Shown in pieces: positions 25,379 through 34,223 of a stretch of 64,000 nucleotides of DNA (the first letter of the stretch is position 1; the number at the start of each line of letters is the position of its first letter). The position numbers and the translations under genes were made by a program. The notes beneath the pieces are model-generated. The model worked only from the letters and a program-made list of their open reading frames with translations. It made no database searches and was not told where the DNA came from. Origin of the DNA: JAOAIV01 sp038849555 (lineage in GTDB: Archaea; Thermoproteota; Bathyarchaeia; Bathyarchaeales; Bathycorpusculaceae); contig JAWCMT010000003.1 of assembly GCA_038849555.1 (NCBI GenBank), positions 7,612-71,611 on the forward strand, in the 5' to 3' direction.

Positions 25379-25927
25379 ATGATTTTTGACATTTGGAAAA
25401 ATGCTTCGCCGAAACGGAAGCGAATTTACTCGGTGATTGCGGTTTTCGTGCTTTCAGTTATAATAACTCTTATTGGCAGTTTTATGCCTGTTGATGCTGA
25501 ACAAGCGAGGCAGATTAGCGAAAAACTTAACCAGACTTTGACCACTGCAACCGAAAGTGAAATGCTTATGCAGTATATTTTCGGAAACAACTTCTTCATC
25601 TGTCTAATCATGTTCATTCCAGTTGTGGGACCAATCTTCGGCTTTTTTGTGCTTTTCAGCACAGGTGCAGCAGCAAGCGCTGTGGCTGCAACGCAAGGTT
25701 TTCCTTCAATCATAGCGGTAATCGCTTTAATCATAACTCCAGTGTTTTGGTTAGAATACGTAGCTTATTCAACTGCCATGGCCATGAGCGTTTGGCTTTT
25801 CCGCCGTATACTTCAAGGAAGAGGGCGGCATGAATTCAGAAACACGTGTTTATTCATTACATTATGCGCGGTGCTGCTTGTTATAGGCGCGGCTGTCGAA
25901 ACAGCGCTGATAATGTTAGCCACATGA
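25379..25927 (+). CDS. SpoIIM-like (DUF95) membrane protein
   Basis: 182 aa with four to five membrane helices. The extracellular stretch after helix 1 (PVDAEQARQISEKL), the NNFFICLIMFIPVVGPIFGFF helix pair and the later FWLEYVAYSTAMAMSVW are typical of archaeal SpoIIM-type proteins. The role in archaea is unknown. It is the last gene of the TFE-beta/RlmE/DUF4152 run and converges on nadC with 12 bp between. Confidence 0.8.
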   Translation: MIFDIWKNASPKRKRIYSVIAVFVLSVIITLIGSFMPVDAEQARQISEKLNQTLTTATESEMLMQYIFGNNFFICLIMFIPVVGPIFGFFVLFSTGAAASAVAATQGFPSIIAVIALIITPVFWLEYVAYSTAMAMSVWLFRRILQGRGRHEFRNTCLFITLCAVLLVIGAAVETALIMLAT

Positions 25928-25939
25928 AAAGAGTCGCAC

Positions 25940-26815
25940 TTAACTTTGGCCTTTTCTCTTTGTAGAAGCTATTTCTAAACTTAAATCTAATGCGCTGACG
26001 CTGTGGGTAAGCTCACCGAGGCTTATTATGTTAACTCCTGTTTGAGCATATTCCAAAAGGTTTTCCTGCGTGATGCCGCCGCTTGCTTCCAGCAAGATTT
26101 TTCCATGGAAGCCTGCTTTTTTCAGCGCCTCAATAGCTTCCTGAATTTGGTTGGGCGAGAAATTGTCAAGCATAATTATGTCTGCGCCTACTTCCGCGGC
26201 CTTCAGAGCATCTTTAACGCAGGTAACTTCTACTTCGATTTTTTTGCTGAAGGAAGCATGCTGTTTGGCGCGTTTTACTGCGCTCTCGACATTACCAGCT
26301 ATCGCAATATGGTTATCCTTCACCAGAATCATGTCCCCCAAATGTAGCCTATGCGTGTCTCCTCCTCCGATAAGCACAGCTTTCTTGTCAAAATAGCCGA
26401 GACCGGGAGCCGTTTTGCGTGTTGCTGCAATTTTAACGGGTAAACTTGCTTTTTCAAGTTTTTCCACAAGACGCCGGGTGACAGTGGCGATGCCGCACAT
26501 GCGCGATAGCAGATTCAGCATTGTACGCTCGGCTGAGAGAATAGTCTGGGCATCTCCAGAAACTGCTATGATAACTTGGCCGTTTCTGATTTTTTCGCCA
26601 TCTTTTGCTTTTGCTTGCACACTTAAGCCAAGGCACTCAGCGAGAATCCTTGTTTCTTCGATTCCAGCAGCTACTCCCGCTTCCTTAGCTACAATTGTCG
26701 CCTCTACCATCAAGCCTGCGGGTACAACAGCCGCGGATGTTACGTCACCTTGCTCAGTATCTTCAGCTAACAGTTGCTTCAGCTTTTCTTCTAAGATTCT
26801 ACGCGGTATAAACAT
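25940..26815 (-). CDS. nadC: Nicotinate-nucleotide pyrophosphorylase (carboxylating)
   Basis: 291 aa quinolinate phosphoribosyltransferase, the third step of de novo NAD synthesis. Motifs: LAEDTEQGDVTS, SAERTMLNLLSRMCGIAT, ATRKTAPGLGYFDKKAVLIGGG split over the active site (KTAPG; GGGDTHRLHLGDMILVKDNH), EVEVTCVKDAL and ASGGIT. All PRPP- and quinolinate-binding Arg/Lys/His positions look intact. nadA and nadB are not in the window. Confidence 0.96.
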   Translation of the reverse strand: MFIPRRILEEKLKQLLAEDTEQGDVTSAAVVPAGLMVEATIVAKEAGVAAGIEETRILAECLGLSVQAKAKDGEKIRNGQVIIAVSGDAQTILSAERTMLNLLSRMCGIATVTRRLVEKLEKASLPVKIAATRKTAPGLGYFDKKAVLIGGGDTHRLHLGDMILVKDNHIAIAGNVESAVKRAKQHASFSKKIEVEVTCVKDALKAAEVGADIIMLDNFSPNQIQEAIEALKKAGFHGKILLEASGGITQENLLEYAQTGVNIISLGELTHSVSALDLSLEIASTKRKGQS

Positions 26816-27012
26816 GGCTGTTACTTTCCTCTTTTAAGTTTAAAATACTTACTTGATTACACCAACGATTGCGCAAATAACTTTGAATTGCAGTTTAAGG
26901 ATGCATGTGGCTTTCTCTTAACCCATGACGCCGCCCTCAGATTTTGAGACAAAAGGTATATTTGGCAGTTAACCATCTGACTCTTAGCACCAAAAATATA
27001 GAGGATCAGCAA

Positions 27013-27174
27013 ATGCCGATATTAGATCCAGTTAAAAAGTCGATTGCACAAAAGCATAGGCTTTACATGAAGATTTGCAGAGACTGCGGAGCCAGAAACG
27101 CGGAGACGGCAATAAAATGCCGAAAATGCAAAAGCAAGAATCTTCGCTGGAAGAAACGTGAGATTGTAAAGTAA
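27013..27174 (+). CDS. rpl40e: Large-subunit ribosomal protein eL40
   Basis: 53 aa from ATG 27013. The conserved MPILDPVKKSIAQKHRLYMK and the zinc ribbon ICRDCGARN / KCRKCKSKNLRWKKRE identify eL40. The frame is open further upstream to 26944, but that extension is not part of the family. The gene is alone between divergent nadC and convergent DUF116. Confidence 0.96.
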   Translation: MPILDPVKKSIAQKHRLYMKICRDCGARNAETAIKCRKCKSKNLRWKKREIVK

Positions 27175-27181
27175 AAGGCGC

Positions 27182-27799
27182 TTATTCAAGAATTTTAACT
27201 AACGTTTCCATGTTGAAAACGGTGTTTGCACACCCATTCTTTATCAAAGGGACAGCTTGCCCCGCAACGTTCATTTGACCTAAGGCAGTCACAGCCAGTT
27301 TTACCTCTTCGCCGCAAGCAACGCCAACTACGCCTTCGTATTGATTGCGCGTCAAAATTTTAGAAATGCATGAACCACCTGGAACCACATAAACATCATA
27401 GCCTTTTTTCTTGGCAAAGCTTTCTGCCTTGTTAATTAGGCAGTCTGAAGAACAATGCGCACAAGTATAGGAGGGAATACTCGCGTCAAAAGAGGCTTTG
27501 CAGCGACTGTCCATATATTTTCTGGAGCAATGCGGAAGCAAAAGAGCCTTTTTCTTGGCTTGTAAAAATCTTTTTCTTTCCAAAAGATTCATTGTTTGTA
27601 CTTCTATGAAATCTTGGAGTAGAACGACGGCGTCGGAGAGATTTAATCCTGTGGCTTCTTGTATCCTAAACCTTTTTATGATATCCTGCAAGTTTTTGAG
27701 GAAGGTTTTGTGCATGCCACTCTGGTAGCTGATCTTGGCGATTTCTGTGAAGAAGAAGCGTGGAACCTGTGATAGATCGAATGTGAATTTGTATGGCAT
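27182..27799 (-). CDS. DUF116 family protein
   Basis: 205 aa. It carries the family's Cys pattern: LLLPHCSRKYMDSRCKA, then YTCAHCSSDCLINKAES and a later VPGGSCISKI, with GVVGVACGEEVKLA and a final KNGCANTVFN. The number of Cys suggests an iron-sulfur or other metal centre. DUF116 occurs in archaea and anaerobic bacteria, often near lipoate, biotin or radical-SAM genes; none is adjacent here. The reaction is unknown. Confidence 0.85.
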   Translation of the reverse strand: MPYKFTFDLSQVPRFFFTEIAKISYQSGMHKTFLKNLQDIIKRFRIQEATGLNLSDAVVLLQDFIEVQTMNLLERKRFLQAKKKALLLPHCSRKYMDSRCKASFDASIPSYTCAHCSSDCLINKAESFAKKKGYDVYVVPGGSCISKILTRNQYEGVVGVACGEEVKLAVTALGQMNVAGQAVPLIKNGCANTVFNMETLVKILE

Positions 27800-27861
27800 A
27801 ACTTAAGATTAACGACGGCCAAACTTAAAAGAATACCTATTTACTTTGTGCAAATCTATGC

Positions 27862-28299
27862 CTAAAGTGACCTGTTGACTTCTTCGTTGACACCTAAGAG
27901 TTCCCGCAGAGCCCGTATGTCTTCTCGCAACTGCTTTATTTCGATTTCAAGAGTGCTGGCTCGTGACTCTGCAACTTTTTTAAGCTGCTCAATTTCCATT
28001 AATAGACTCGCCCGCTCCGTTTCTAAGGCGCTTATCTTTTCTCGCAAAAACTTCAAAGTCTGCGTTAACCCTTCATGTATATCTTTAACTTTTTCAGCCA
28101 AAATTTTAACATCCCTTGTTTCCGCATACGTAGTGGCGGTGTTTACTTTGGATTTGAATGTGGAATTGCATTCGGGACATTTGAAAAGACCAACTCGAAA
28201 TTCAGGTATGACTCCATATGCCACTTGTTTGGGAGGCGCTACTGTCCAGCATTTAACGGCGGCAGGTACATTTGTTCCACAATTCGGGCAGTTAACCAA
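27862..28299 (-). CDS. Zinc-ribbon plus coiled-coil protein
   Basis: 145 aa. The N-terminus has two CxxC pairs (MVNCPNCGTNVP and LFKCPECNSTFKS), enclosing an insert AAVKCWTVAPPKQ. Residues 65-140 are a long heptad-rich coiled coil (EKISALETERASLLMEIEQL, then AESRASTLEIEIKQLREDIR). I do not recognise a named family. A scaffold or nucleic-acid-binding role is only a guess. It lies downstream of tfb2 on the same strand with a 142-bp gap. Confidence 0.6.
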   Translation of the reverse strand: MVNCPNCGTNVPAAVKCWTVAPPKQVAYGVIPEFRVGLFKCPECNSTFKSKVNTATTYAETRDVKILAEKVKDIHEGLTQTLKFLREKISALETERASLLMEIEQLKKVAESRASTLEIEIKQLREDIRALRELLGVNEEVNRSL

Positions 28300-28441
28300 T
28301 GTATAGCCCCCGCATGTTTGAACGCATTCAATATCCTCAAAAGTTATTCCTCACGATTAACCTATAAAATTTTGCATTATCTATCTAAATTTGCATTCAC
28401 GGAATATTAAAGAAAAAATCTGGAAAATGGAAATCTAATTA

Positions 28442-29416
28442 TCAAATGCTGATTTTGAACAGTAATTTCTCAACAAGTTCTTTGTACCGATTTCTGATAG
28501 TAACCTCTGTTACCTGCGCAATCTCCGCTATTTCCCGTTGCGTTTTCCGTTCACCTGTTAAAACAGAAGCAACATAGCTTGCAGCGGCAGCGATGCCGGT
28601 GGGTCCTCGGCCTGAAGTGAGCTTAAGTTCCTTCGCTGCGGATAGAATTTTATGCGCAATTTCTTCGACTTTGCCTTGCATTGTTAGCTGATTAGAAAAC
28701 TTGGTTATGTATTGGCTAGGTCGAAGCGGTGGAATAGAATAGTTCAGCTCTTTAATTAAAAAGCGGTAACTGCGCCCGATTTCTTTTTTGTTAACAGCGG
28801 ATGCCTGCGATATCTCGTCTAAAGTTCTTGGCAATCCACACTGCCTACACGCCAAGTAAATCGCTGCTGAAGTCACACCTTGAATCGACCTTCCACGTAT
28901 CAGCCGCTCTTTCACTGCCTTTCGATAAATAACGGAGGCTGTTTCCAAGATGTTTTTGGGAAGATTCAGGTTATTGGAGATTTTTGTGATTTCAGATAAA
29001 GCAAATGCCAAGTTGCGTTCTGTAGCGTCAGAAACACGTATACGGCGCTGCCATTTTCTCAGACGATACACTTGCGCCTTCTGCCCAGGCGAGAGGCTTT
29101 TGCCATATATGTCGCGGTCATGCCAATCAATTGTTGTTGATAAACCTTTGTCGTGAATCGTGTACGTTAAGGGCGCGCCAACTCTTGTCCGTTTTGACCT
29201 TTGCTCATCGTCGAAAGCGCGCCATTCGGGTCCTCTGTCAGCTATTTTGGCGGCAACTACGAAACCGCAGTCCATGCAAACTATTTCGGCGCATTCGTAA
29301 TCACGCATGAGTCTCGTGCTGCCACACTCGGGGCATGACTGAACTTTGGATGGCTCAACGCGTTGAGCCGTATATGAGGGGTCTATATCTTCATGCAGTT
29401 TATTATCGCCACTCAT
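28442..29416 (-). CDS. tfb: Transcription initiation factor IIB (TFB), second copy
   Basis: 324 aa TFB. The zinc ribbon is CPECGSTRLMRDY with CMDCGFVV. The B-reader/linker region is DRGPEWRAFDDEQRSKRTRV and LTYTIHDKGLSTTIDWHDRD. Two cyclin repeats follow, and the BRE helix TQREIAEIAQVTEVTIRNRYK lies near the end. It starts 1 bp after gar1 stops, the conserved Gar1-TFB pair of archaea, so this is probably the ancestral copy. The copy at 9876-10829 is the extra one, which is inference from synteny. Confidence 0.97.
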   Translation of the reverse strand: MSGDNKLHEDIDPSYTAQRVEPSKVQSCPECGSTRLMRDYECAEIVCMDCGFVVAAKIADRGPEWRAFDDEQRSKRTRVGAPLTYTIHDKGLSTTIDWHDRDIYGKSLSPGQKAQVYRLRKWQRRIRVSDATERNLAFALSEITKISNNLNLPKNILETASVIYRKAVKERLIRGRSIQGVTSAAIYLACRQCGLPRTLDEISQASAVNKKEIGRSYRFLIKELNYSIPPLRPSQYITKFSNQLTMQGKVEEIAHKILSAAKELKLTSGRGPTGIAAAASYVASVLTGERKTQREIAEIAQVTEVTIRNRYKELVEKLLFKISI

Positions 29417-29417
29417 G

Positions 29418-29699
29418 TTATTTTTTACTCCGCCCTTTATTCGAGAGAAACAGATACAGTTGCTTGCCGATTAACTTTTTAGGCTCTTTAACCTCGGGTT
29501 TCACCACTACATAAGGCGAAGACACAGGACCGATTACATCGAAGACTTTTCCGACGACTTTAAGATTTTCGTCAACAACGGTGGAACCGATTTTCGGGTT
29601 TTTGGCGGCCTTGACAACAATGTTTTGAGAAGGAGACTCACTAAGCACTTTGCCCAATCTCTGCAAGCAAACATCTCTCCCGAAAAATAAGAACGTCAC
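29418..29699 (-). CDS. gar1: H/ACA RNP protein Gar1
   Basis: 93 aa from GTG 29699. A six-stranded barrel that joins Cbf5 in the pseudouridine synthase particle. LQRLGKVLSESPSQNIVVKA, then NPKIGSTVVDENLKVVGKVF, GPVSSPYVVVKP and KLIGKQLYLF are the family pattern. It is directly upstream of tfb2 (1-bp gap), a gene pair widely kept in archaea. Confidence 0.93.
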   Translation of the reverse strand: MTFLFFGRDVCLQRLGKVLSESPSQNIVVKAAKNPKIGSTVVDENLKVVGKVFDVIGPVSSPYVVVKPEVKEPKKLIGKQLYLFLSNKGRSKK

Positions 29700-30047
29700 C
29701 GTATTAGTTTATTTAAACCTTTCTGCGTAACATGATATACAAAAATTCGTAAAGAACGTTTTGCATAGCCTTAAACGCTATTAATGGTCTGCAGAAGCCA
29801 GCATTTTCCATATTGAGAAAAATTCTGAGTTAATTTTACAACCAGTTTCAACTAACCCGCGTTTGCTGCATGCCTAGCTTAAAATGTCTTAGTCGACACT
29901 GACAAAATGCTTTTTTCAACTAACCTATATCCGTATTCTGCACGGTAGAATCTACCCGCTATTGGCCTATGCAATAATTTTCTAATAGCCGAATATGACG
30001 GTGTACCGGCGCTTCTGTCTGGCTATGAAAGCTATTCGTTAGCATTT
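29700..30047 (-). other. Intergenic region upstream of gar1
   Basis: 348 bp between gar1 and the THEP1 gene, presumably with the gar1-tfb2 promoter. No open frame looks like protein. Around 29986-30002 the bases CTAATAGCCG and AATATGA resemble part of the 48-bp repeat found at 36899 and 60184, but with a 3-bp gap and little flanking match, so this would at best be a decayed copy. Confidence 0.3.
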
Positions 30048-30632
30048 TCATTTTAGAGCATCAAGTATTTTTTGAGCTATTATTTCAAGTAATTTATCCC
30101 TGTTTTCTTGTGCAACTGTAAAAATTTCTGCGTCTTCTCGGCTTTTAGCTGCTTTTATCAGTTTGTCATTAGCTTTCCAGTGTATTATTGCCACGGCAGG
30201 CTTCTGGCCTTCCAGCACTTTTTGCACTGCTTCCTTAAATTTTTCAGAGAACAATTCCATCGGTCCGATTTCGTCTATGGCAACAGCGTCGCATTTTTCT
30301 GCTGCTTCCGCTATGGCCGCTACGCCAATGGAGTCGAGGTCTGATAGATTTACTCGGTACTTGCCCACCTGAGGGCCGCCTTGCTGGTTGATGTGAGCAA
30401 GCCATCCGCGGCGACCGCTCGTTAAATCCGAAATTTCGAACCCGACGCGTACGCCGTTTTCGCGAACTTCGCGGCTTATCATCCCGCCCACGTATACGCC
30501 GCTTCCTTTTAGGATGTTAACTGCCTTTGTTAGCACAGTAGTTTTTCCTATGCCTGGATTTCCAGTCAAGAGGATTACGCGTTTAGGCAATGAATTTAGC
30601 CTCTGTATTAACCAGAAGTCTAATATGGGCAT
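30048..30632 (-). CDS. Nucleoside-triphosphatase THEP1
   Basis: 194 aa P-loop NTPase. Walker A LLTGNPGIGKTTVL, Walker B CDAVAIDEIGPMELFS, and GGMISREVRENGVRVGFEI are the THEP1 signature. THEP1 enzymes hydrolyse NTPs broadly and may also phosphorylate nucleosides; their role in the cell is unclear. GAGGGAAG lies before ATG 30632. Its start codon is only 34 bp from that of trm1 on the other strand. Confidence 0.93.
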   Translation of the reverse strand: MPILDFWLIQRLNSLPKRVILLTGNPGIGKTTVLTKAVNILKGSGVYVGGMISREVRENGVRVGFEISDLTSGRRGWLAHINQQGGPQVGKYRVNLSDLDSIGVAAIAEAAEKCDAVAIDEIGPMELFSEKFKEAVQKVLEGQKPAVAIIHWKANDKLIKAAKSREDAEIFTVAQENRDKLLEIIAQKILDALK

Positions 30633-30666
30633 AAATTTCTTCCCTCTTTAGCAATGTGAGGCAAAG

Positions 30667-31881
30667 ATGGCGGAAGAAGAATTCAAAGCGGATTTCCCTA
30701 CGGAAATAGTGCAGGAAGGAAAAGTGAAAGTCTTAGTTCCGAAGCTCAGCGCGTTCGTTAAGCAGCCGTCTGATTATGCGCCTTCCAAGGCACCTGTATT
30801 CTATAACCCAGTCATGGAGTTAAACCGTGACATAGCCATCTTGGCCTTTCAAGCATATCAGCGAATAATGAACAGGGAAATTACCCTATGCGAGCCTTTG
30901 GCAAGCACGGGAATCCGCGGCATCCGCTTCGCCGCTGAAGTCCACGGCGCCAAGAGTGTCTTAATCGGCGATGTTTCCGAGAGGGCTGCCGAGCTTGCAC
31001 GTTACAATGCGCGTTTAAATGGGCTTCAGGAGTGCGTGACAGTACAGCACAAGGATGCGAATTGCCTGCTCAGTGAGCGTGCCGCGCCGCACAGAAGATT
31101 CGACGCCGTAGACGTGGACCCTTTCGGGTCGCCTGCGCCCTACTTGGATTCGGCAATCCGCGCCTTACGGGACAATGGACTTTTGGCTGTTACCGCAACA
31201 GACTTGGCGCCTCTCTGCGGCGTCCATCCAAAGGCGTGTGTAAGAAAATATGGTGGGAAACCGCTGCGTGCTGAATACTGTCAGGAGCTTGCAGTTCGCC
31301 TATTAGCAGGCTGCATAGCCGCTGTTGCAGCGAAGCAGGATATTGGCATCCGCGTGCTGTTTAGCCACTCCACAGACCATTACATTCGCGTTTACGCGCA
31401 GATAGCCTATGGCGCGAAAAAGGCTGATGACGCCGTCAAGAGCCTTGGCTATATTCTGCATTGCTTCAACTGCTTACACAGAGAAAACGTGAAAGCTCTT
31501 TTCGGCAGAGGCGTTGAGTGCCCGCAGTGCGGTTCAAAGATGGATTATGCTGGACCGCTTTGGCTGGAAAAAATCTTTGACAGGAGCTTCTGCGAGTTGA
31601 TGGAAAAGGAGAACATGCATAGGGCACTAAGGAACAGCTTAAAAATCGCGAAGCTGCTCTCCACAGCGAAAGAGGAGGCTGAGGCGCCAGCGACATATTA
31701 CGTTCTTGACAAAATCAGTGATAAACTAGCCCTGCCAGTGCCCGCCGTTAATGCCATACTACAGGTTCTGCGAGAAAATGGTTTTCAGGCTTTCCCAACA
31801 CACTTCAATTCAAGAGGGATACGAACAGATGCGCCTGCCTTCACTATGCAGAGACTCATTTGGAGAGGTGCACATGTATAA
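30667..31881 (+). CDS. trm1: tRNA (guanine26-N2)-dimethyltransferase Trm1
   Basis: 404 aa. Methylates G26 of tRNA twice using SAM. Motifs: APVFYNPVMELNRDIAI, CEPLASTGIRGIRFAAE (SAM site), the catalytic VDVDPFGSPAPYLDSA, TATDLAPLCGVHP, and a C-terminal zinc site with CLHREN and CPQCGSKM. The final NSRGIRTDAP segment is typical. Normal length. It diverges from the THEP1 gene. Confidence 0.95.
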   Translation: MAEEEFKADFPTEIVQEGKVKVLVPKLSAFVKQPSDYAPSKAPVFYNPVMELNRDIAILAFQAYQRIMNREITLCEPLASTGIRGIRFAAEVHGAKSVLIGDVSERAAELARYNARLNGLQECVTVQHKDANCLLSERAAPHRRFDAVDVDPFGSPAPYLDSAIRALRDNGLLAVTATDLAPLCGVHPKACVRKYGGKPLRAEYCQELAVRLLAGCIAAVAAKQDIGIRVLFSHSTDHYIRVYAQIAYGAKKADDAVKSLGYILHCFNCLHRENVKALFGRGVECPQCGSKMDYAGPLWLEKIFDRSFCELMEKENMHRALRNSLKIAKLLSTAKEEAEAPATYYVLDKISDKLALPVPAVNAILQVLRENGFQAFPTHFNSRGIRTDAPAFTMQRLIWRGAHV

Positions 31882-32011
31882 TCTTACGCAGTAAGCTAAG
31901 AATAGTTTTGAATTAAAGACCGTAAAACAATTCATTTTTTTTAATTGTTACATCTGCTCGACTTAAACGTTAACGCTTACAGCGCATTAGGGAATAGGTA
32001 AAAGAGAAGTA

Positions 32012-33127
32012 TCATTTTCTTTTTATTGATAATCTTACTATTGTTGCTCCAATCACCAATAGCATAATTACTGTTATAGTTAATACGCCCATGCTGATTG
32101 TTGAAGTGTTATCTTGAGGTGATGACGAAGGGGATGCAAGGGGCGATTCCCACTCTAAATTGCCTGTGTCGCTATAGTCTATGCGGTCATATGCTATGTT
32201 ACTGCAATGAAAAACTTCGCCTGAATTAGCCCAGACGTATATTGTCAAACCTTTTACGCTGCCAGGATATGTTTGGTTTAGATATAATTCAACGTGCCAG
32301 TAGGGTCTAAGCACTGTGGAGTTTATTGGATAAGCCACCAGTTTTGCTTTACTTTGATCTTTAGTTATGTTGAAACCACGTATTTGTGAACCATCAGGCA
32401 TGGTGTATGAATAAGTTTCGCTATATTTTATGGCAATGTCTATGGCTTGTTCACGTGATACATTCACGGTTGTATCACCAATTGAATAGAGCAAGCGGTT
32501 GTCATAGAAGGAATCAAATAGCCCATTCTTTTGAAAACCCACTTGCAATGAAGTGTACTCTACACCATTTACAGTATATACCCATTTGAATTGTAAGATT
32601 TCAGTTCCAAAATTATTGACAGTAGATAGGGTAAATTTGATGTTACCCGCCGTTATTGACAAATCTTTAGTTATATCAAGCCCAGAGAGCATGCTTATCA
32701 TATCGTTAGAGTCAACTTTTGTAAAAGTTTGATATCTTTCCAAAAAGGTCTTTACGCCCTCTACCAAGTTAACATATTGTCTGTCACTGATAACAGGCCC
32801 CTTTTTAGCTATCATATTACAGCTAATCAAGATGTTGTTTTGCACAGTGCATGTTACAACAAGAGTGCTTTCTTTTGAGTCTAACGTGAACTCTAGTACC
32901 TCTGATGTAAACCATGCTAAATCAGATGGACCCATAATTTTTTGGTATCTTGTGAGAGTTAAATTATATTTTGTTAAATCAAGAGGAAGCACTTTTTCTA
33001 CAAACTCAATGGCTTTTTCTTGTGCGGCAGATTGTGTTGCGAACGCGTAAGAAAAGCAGCCAATTAAATAAAATACTATCAATAAAATTATTGCCCGCGC
33101 ACAAACTTTTGTTAATTGGCTGTTCAA
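32012..33127 (-). CDS. Secreted, C-terminally anchored protein of unknown function
   Basis: 371 aa from TTG 33127, preceded by GAGGTGA. A signal peptide/helix (about 10-30), an extracellular domain of about 290 residues, a Ser/Pro/Thr-rich spacer (SPLASPSSSPQDNTSTIS) and one C-terminal helix with basic tail (VIMLLVIGATIV, KRK). The extracellular part has PepSY-like features (SREQAIDIAIKYSETYSY, then YWHVELYLNQTYPG and YVWANSGEVF) that could hold a peptidase or inhibit one. It begins 12 bp after the end of the TAG-interrupted gene, so the two are probably one operon. Confidence 0.65.
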   Translation of the reverse strand: MNSQLTKVCARAIILLIVFYLIGCFSYAFATQSAAQEKAIEFVEKVLPLDLTKYNLTLTRYQKIMGPSDLAWFTSEVLEFTLDSKESTLVVTCTVQNNILISCNMIAKKGPVISDRQYVNLVEGVKTFLERYQTFTKVDSNDMISMLSGLDITKDLSITAGNIKFTLSTVNNFGTEILQFKWVYTVNGVEYTSLQVGFQKNGLFDSFYDNRLLYSIGDTTVNVSREQAIDIAIKYSETYSYTMPDGSQIRGFNITKDQSKAKLVAYPINSTVLRPYWHVELYLNQTYPGSVKGLTIYVWANSGEVFHCSNIAYDRIDYSDTGNLEWESPLASPSSSPQDNTSTISMGVLTITVIMLLVIGATIVRLSIKRK

Positions 33128-33139
33128 TTCATTTCACCT

Positions 33140-33949
33140 CTAAGGCAGAGCCAAAGATACATTGCCAAACGCTATTAGCCACCACCAGAGTGGAGTTTGT
33201 GAAAAGTATTGTACACCGTATACTGTTTGAGCTATATAGTTTAATGCCTCATTAACAGTAGCTCCGCCACACATAAAGTACCAGAAAAGATAGGCAACGT
33301 GAGCAAATTTCCACATACCGTTGGCGGTATATTCGAATTGCGGCGAACCATCCTACCATCCTAGGTAGACTCGAATCCCAGAGGTAGCATAAGGATACAT
33401 CAAAGGATCCATTGCTGTTGTCCAGCAATAGGGCATTCCATAGTATCCATACGAATCTGGATTAAGTGCACCGGCGGGATATTTCTCTGCTGTTTCACAA
33501 TGCCATATAAACGTAAAGACATTTTTAGTTGATGTGTACGGCAAAATATGCACATTGTCGATAACAGGCGCACCATTATTGGAAAGAAGGGACATATGAT
33601 TCCAATTGGGCAGGCTAGCATTCAAATATGGATACCCCCTATGGCCCTTTGAAAAAACTACTGCCTTGTTAAAAGAGGTTTTCAATGTCGAGAGAATACT
33701 AACGTAACGCTCAACAGTACAGTTGGCATCAAAGCTATCATAACAGCCACCATATTTTGCAGCAAGCATATCCCTAATGTATGCGCAAGTTGCTCTAGAT
33801 AGTATAATTTCATTATTTGTGTCTGTTCCTTCTTGGAAATTGTTCGGGCAAAAGACGGTGGTACCCACATTAGCTGAAACCGCTTGAGGTATTAAAGAAA
33901 GCAAGCCGATAAGCAGGTTTGCGCATATTACAATAGGCACTTTGCTCAT
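33140..33949 (-). CDS. Secreted caspase/gingipain-like (clan CD-like) protein interrupted by an in-frame TAG
   Basis: The first 198 codons (33949-33356) end at TAG 33355-33353. The same frame continues for 70 protein-like codons (DGSPQFEYTANGMWKFAHVA, then CGGATVNEALNYIAQTVYG and a Trp-rich end) to a second TAG at 33142-33140. The second stop lies 12 bp before the next gene and touches its ribosome site, as expected for the true end. It has a signal peptide (1-26). His103 (VVFSKGHRG) and Cys151 (FTFIWHCETA) follow hydrophobic strands as the catalytic pair of clan CD peptidases does. Point mutation, sequence error or readthrough are all possible. TAG ends several other genes here, so global recoding is unlikely. 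Confidence 0.7.
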
Positions 33950-34223
33950 TTTTTAAACGACCTGCATTTATTAGATTATTTTTGGCTAATAAATTTTTAT
34001 TCGAAAAACAAATAACAAAAACACATGGTAATAGATAAAAATTGTAGACATATATTCCTTTAATGATAGTAGTCTGCTGAATGATTTATTGAGCCACGTA
34101 TGCACCAATAAACATTTCATAATATAATCAAGCTCTAAAGGAGATCATCAATCTATTGAATTGATGATTTAATAAAGGTTTAAGAGCAAAGACTTAGTAG
34201 TTAAAGGAAAAGAGTGATGGTGT

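Noticed and set aside
33353..33355. Genome-wide recoding of TAG to pyrrolysine
   Set aside because: Several clear genes here end in TAG at the family's normal end, and no pyl genes are in the window. A local effect remains possible.
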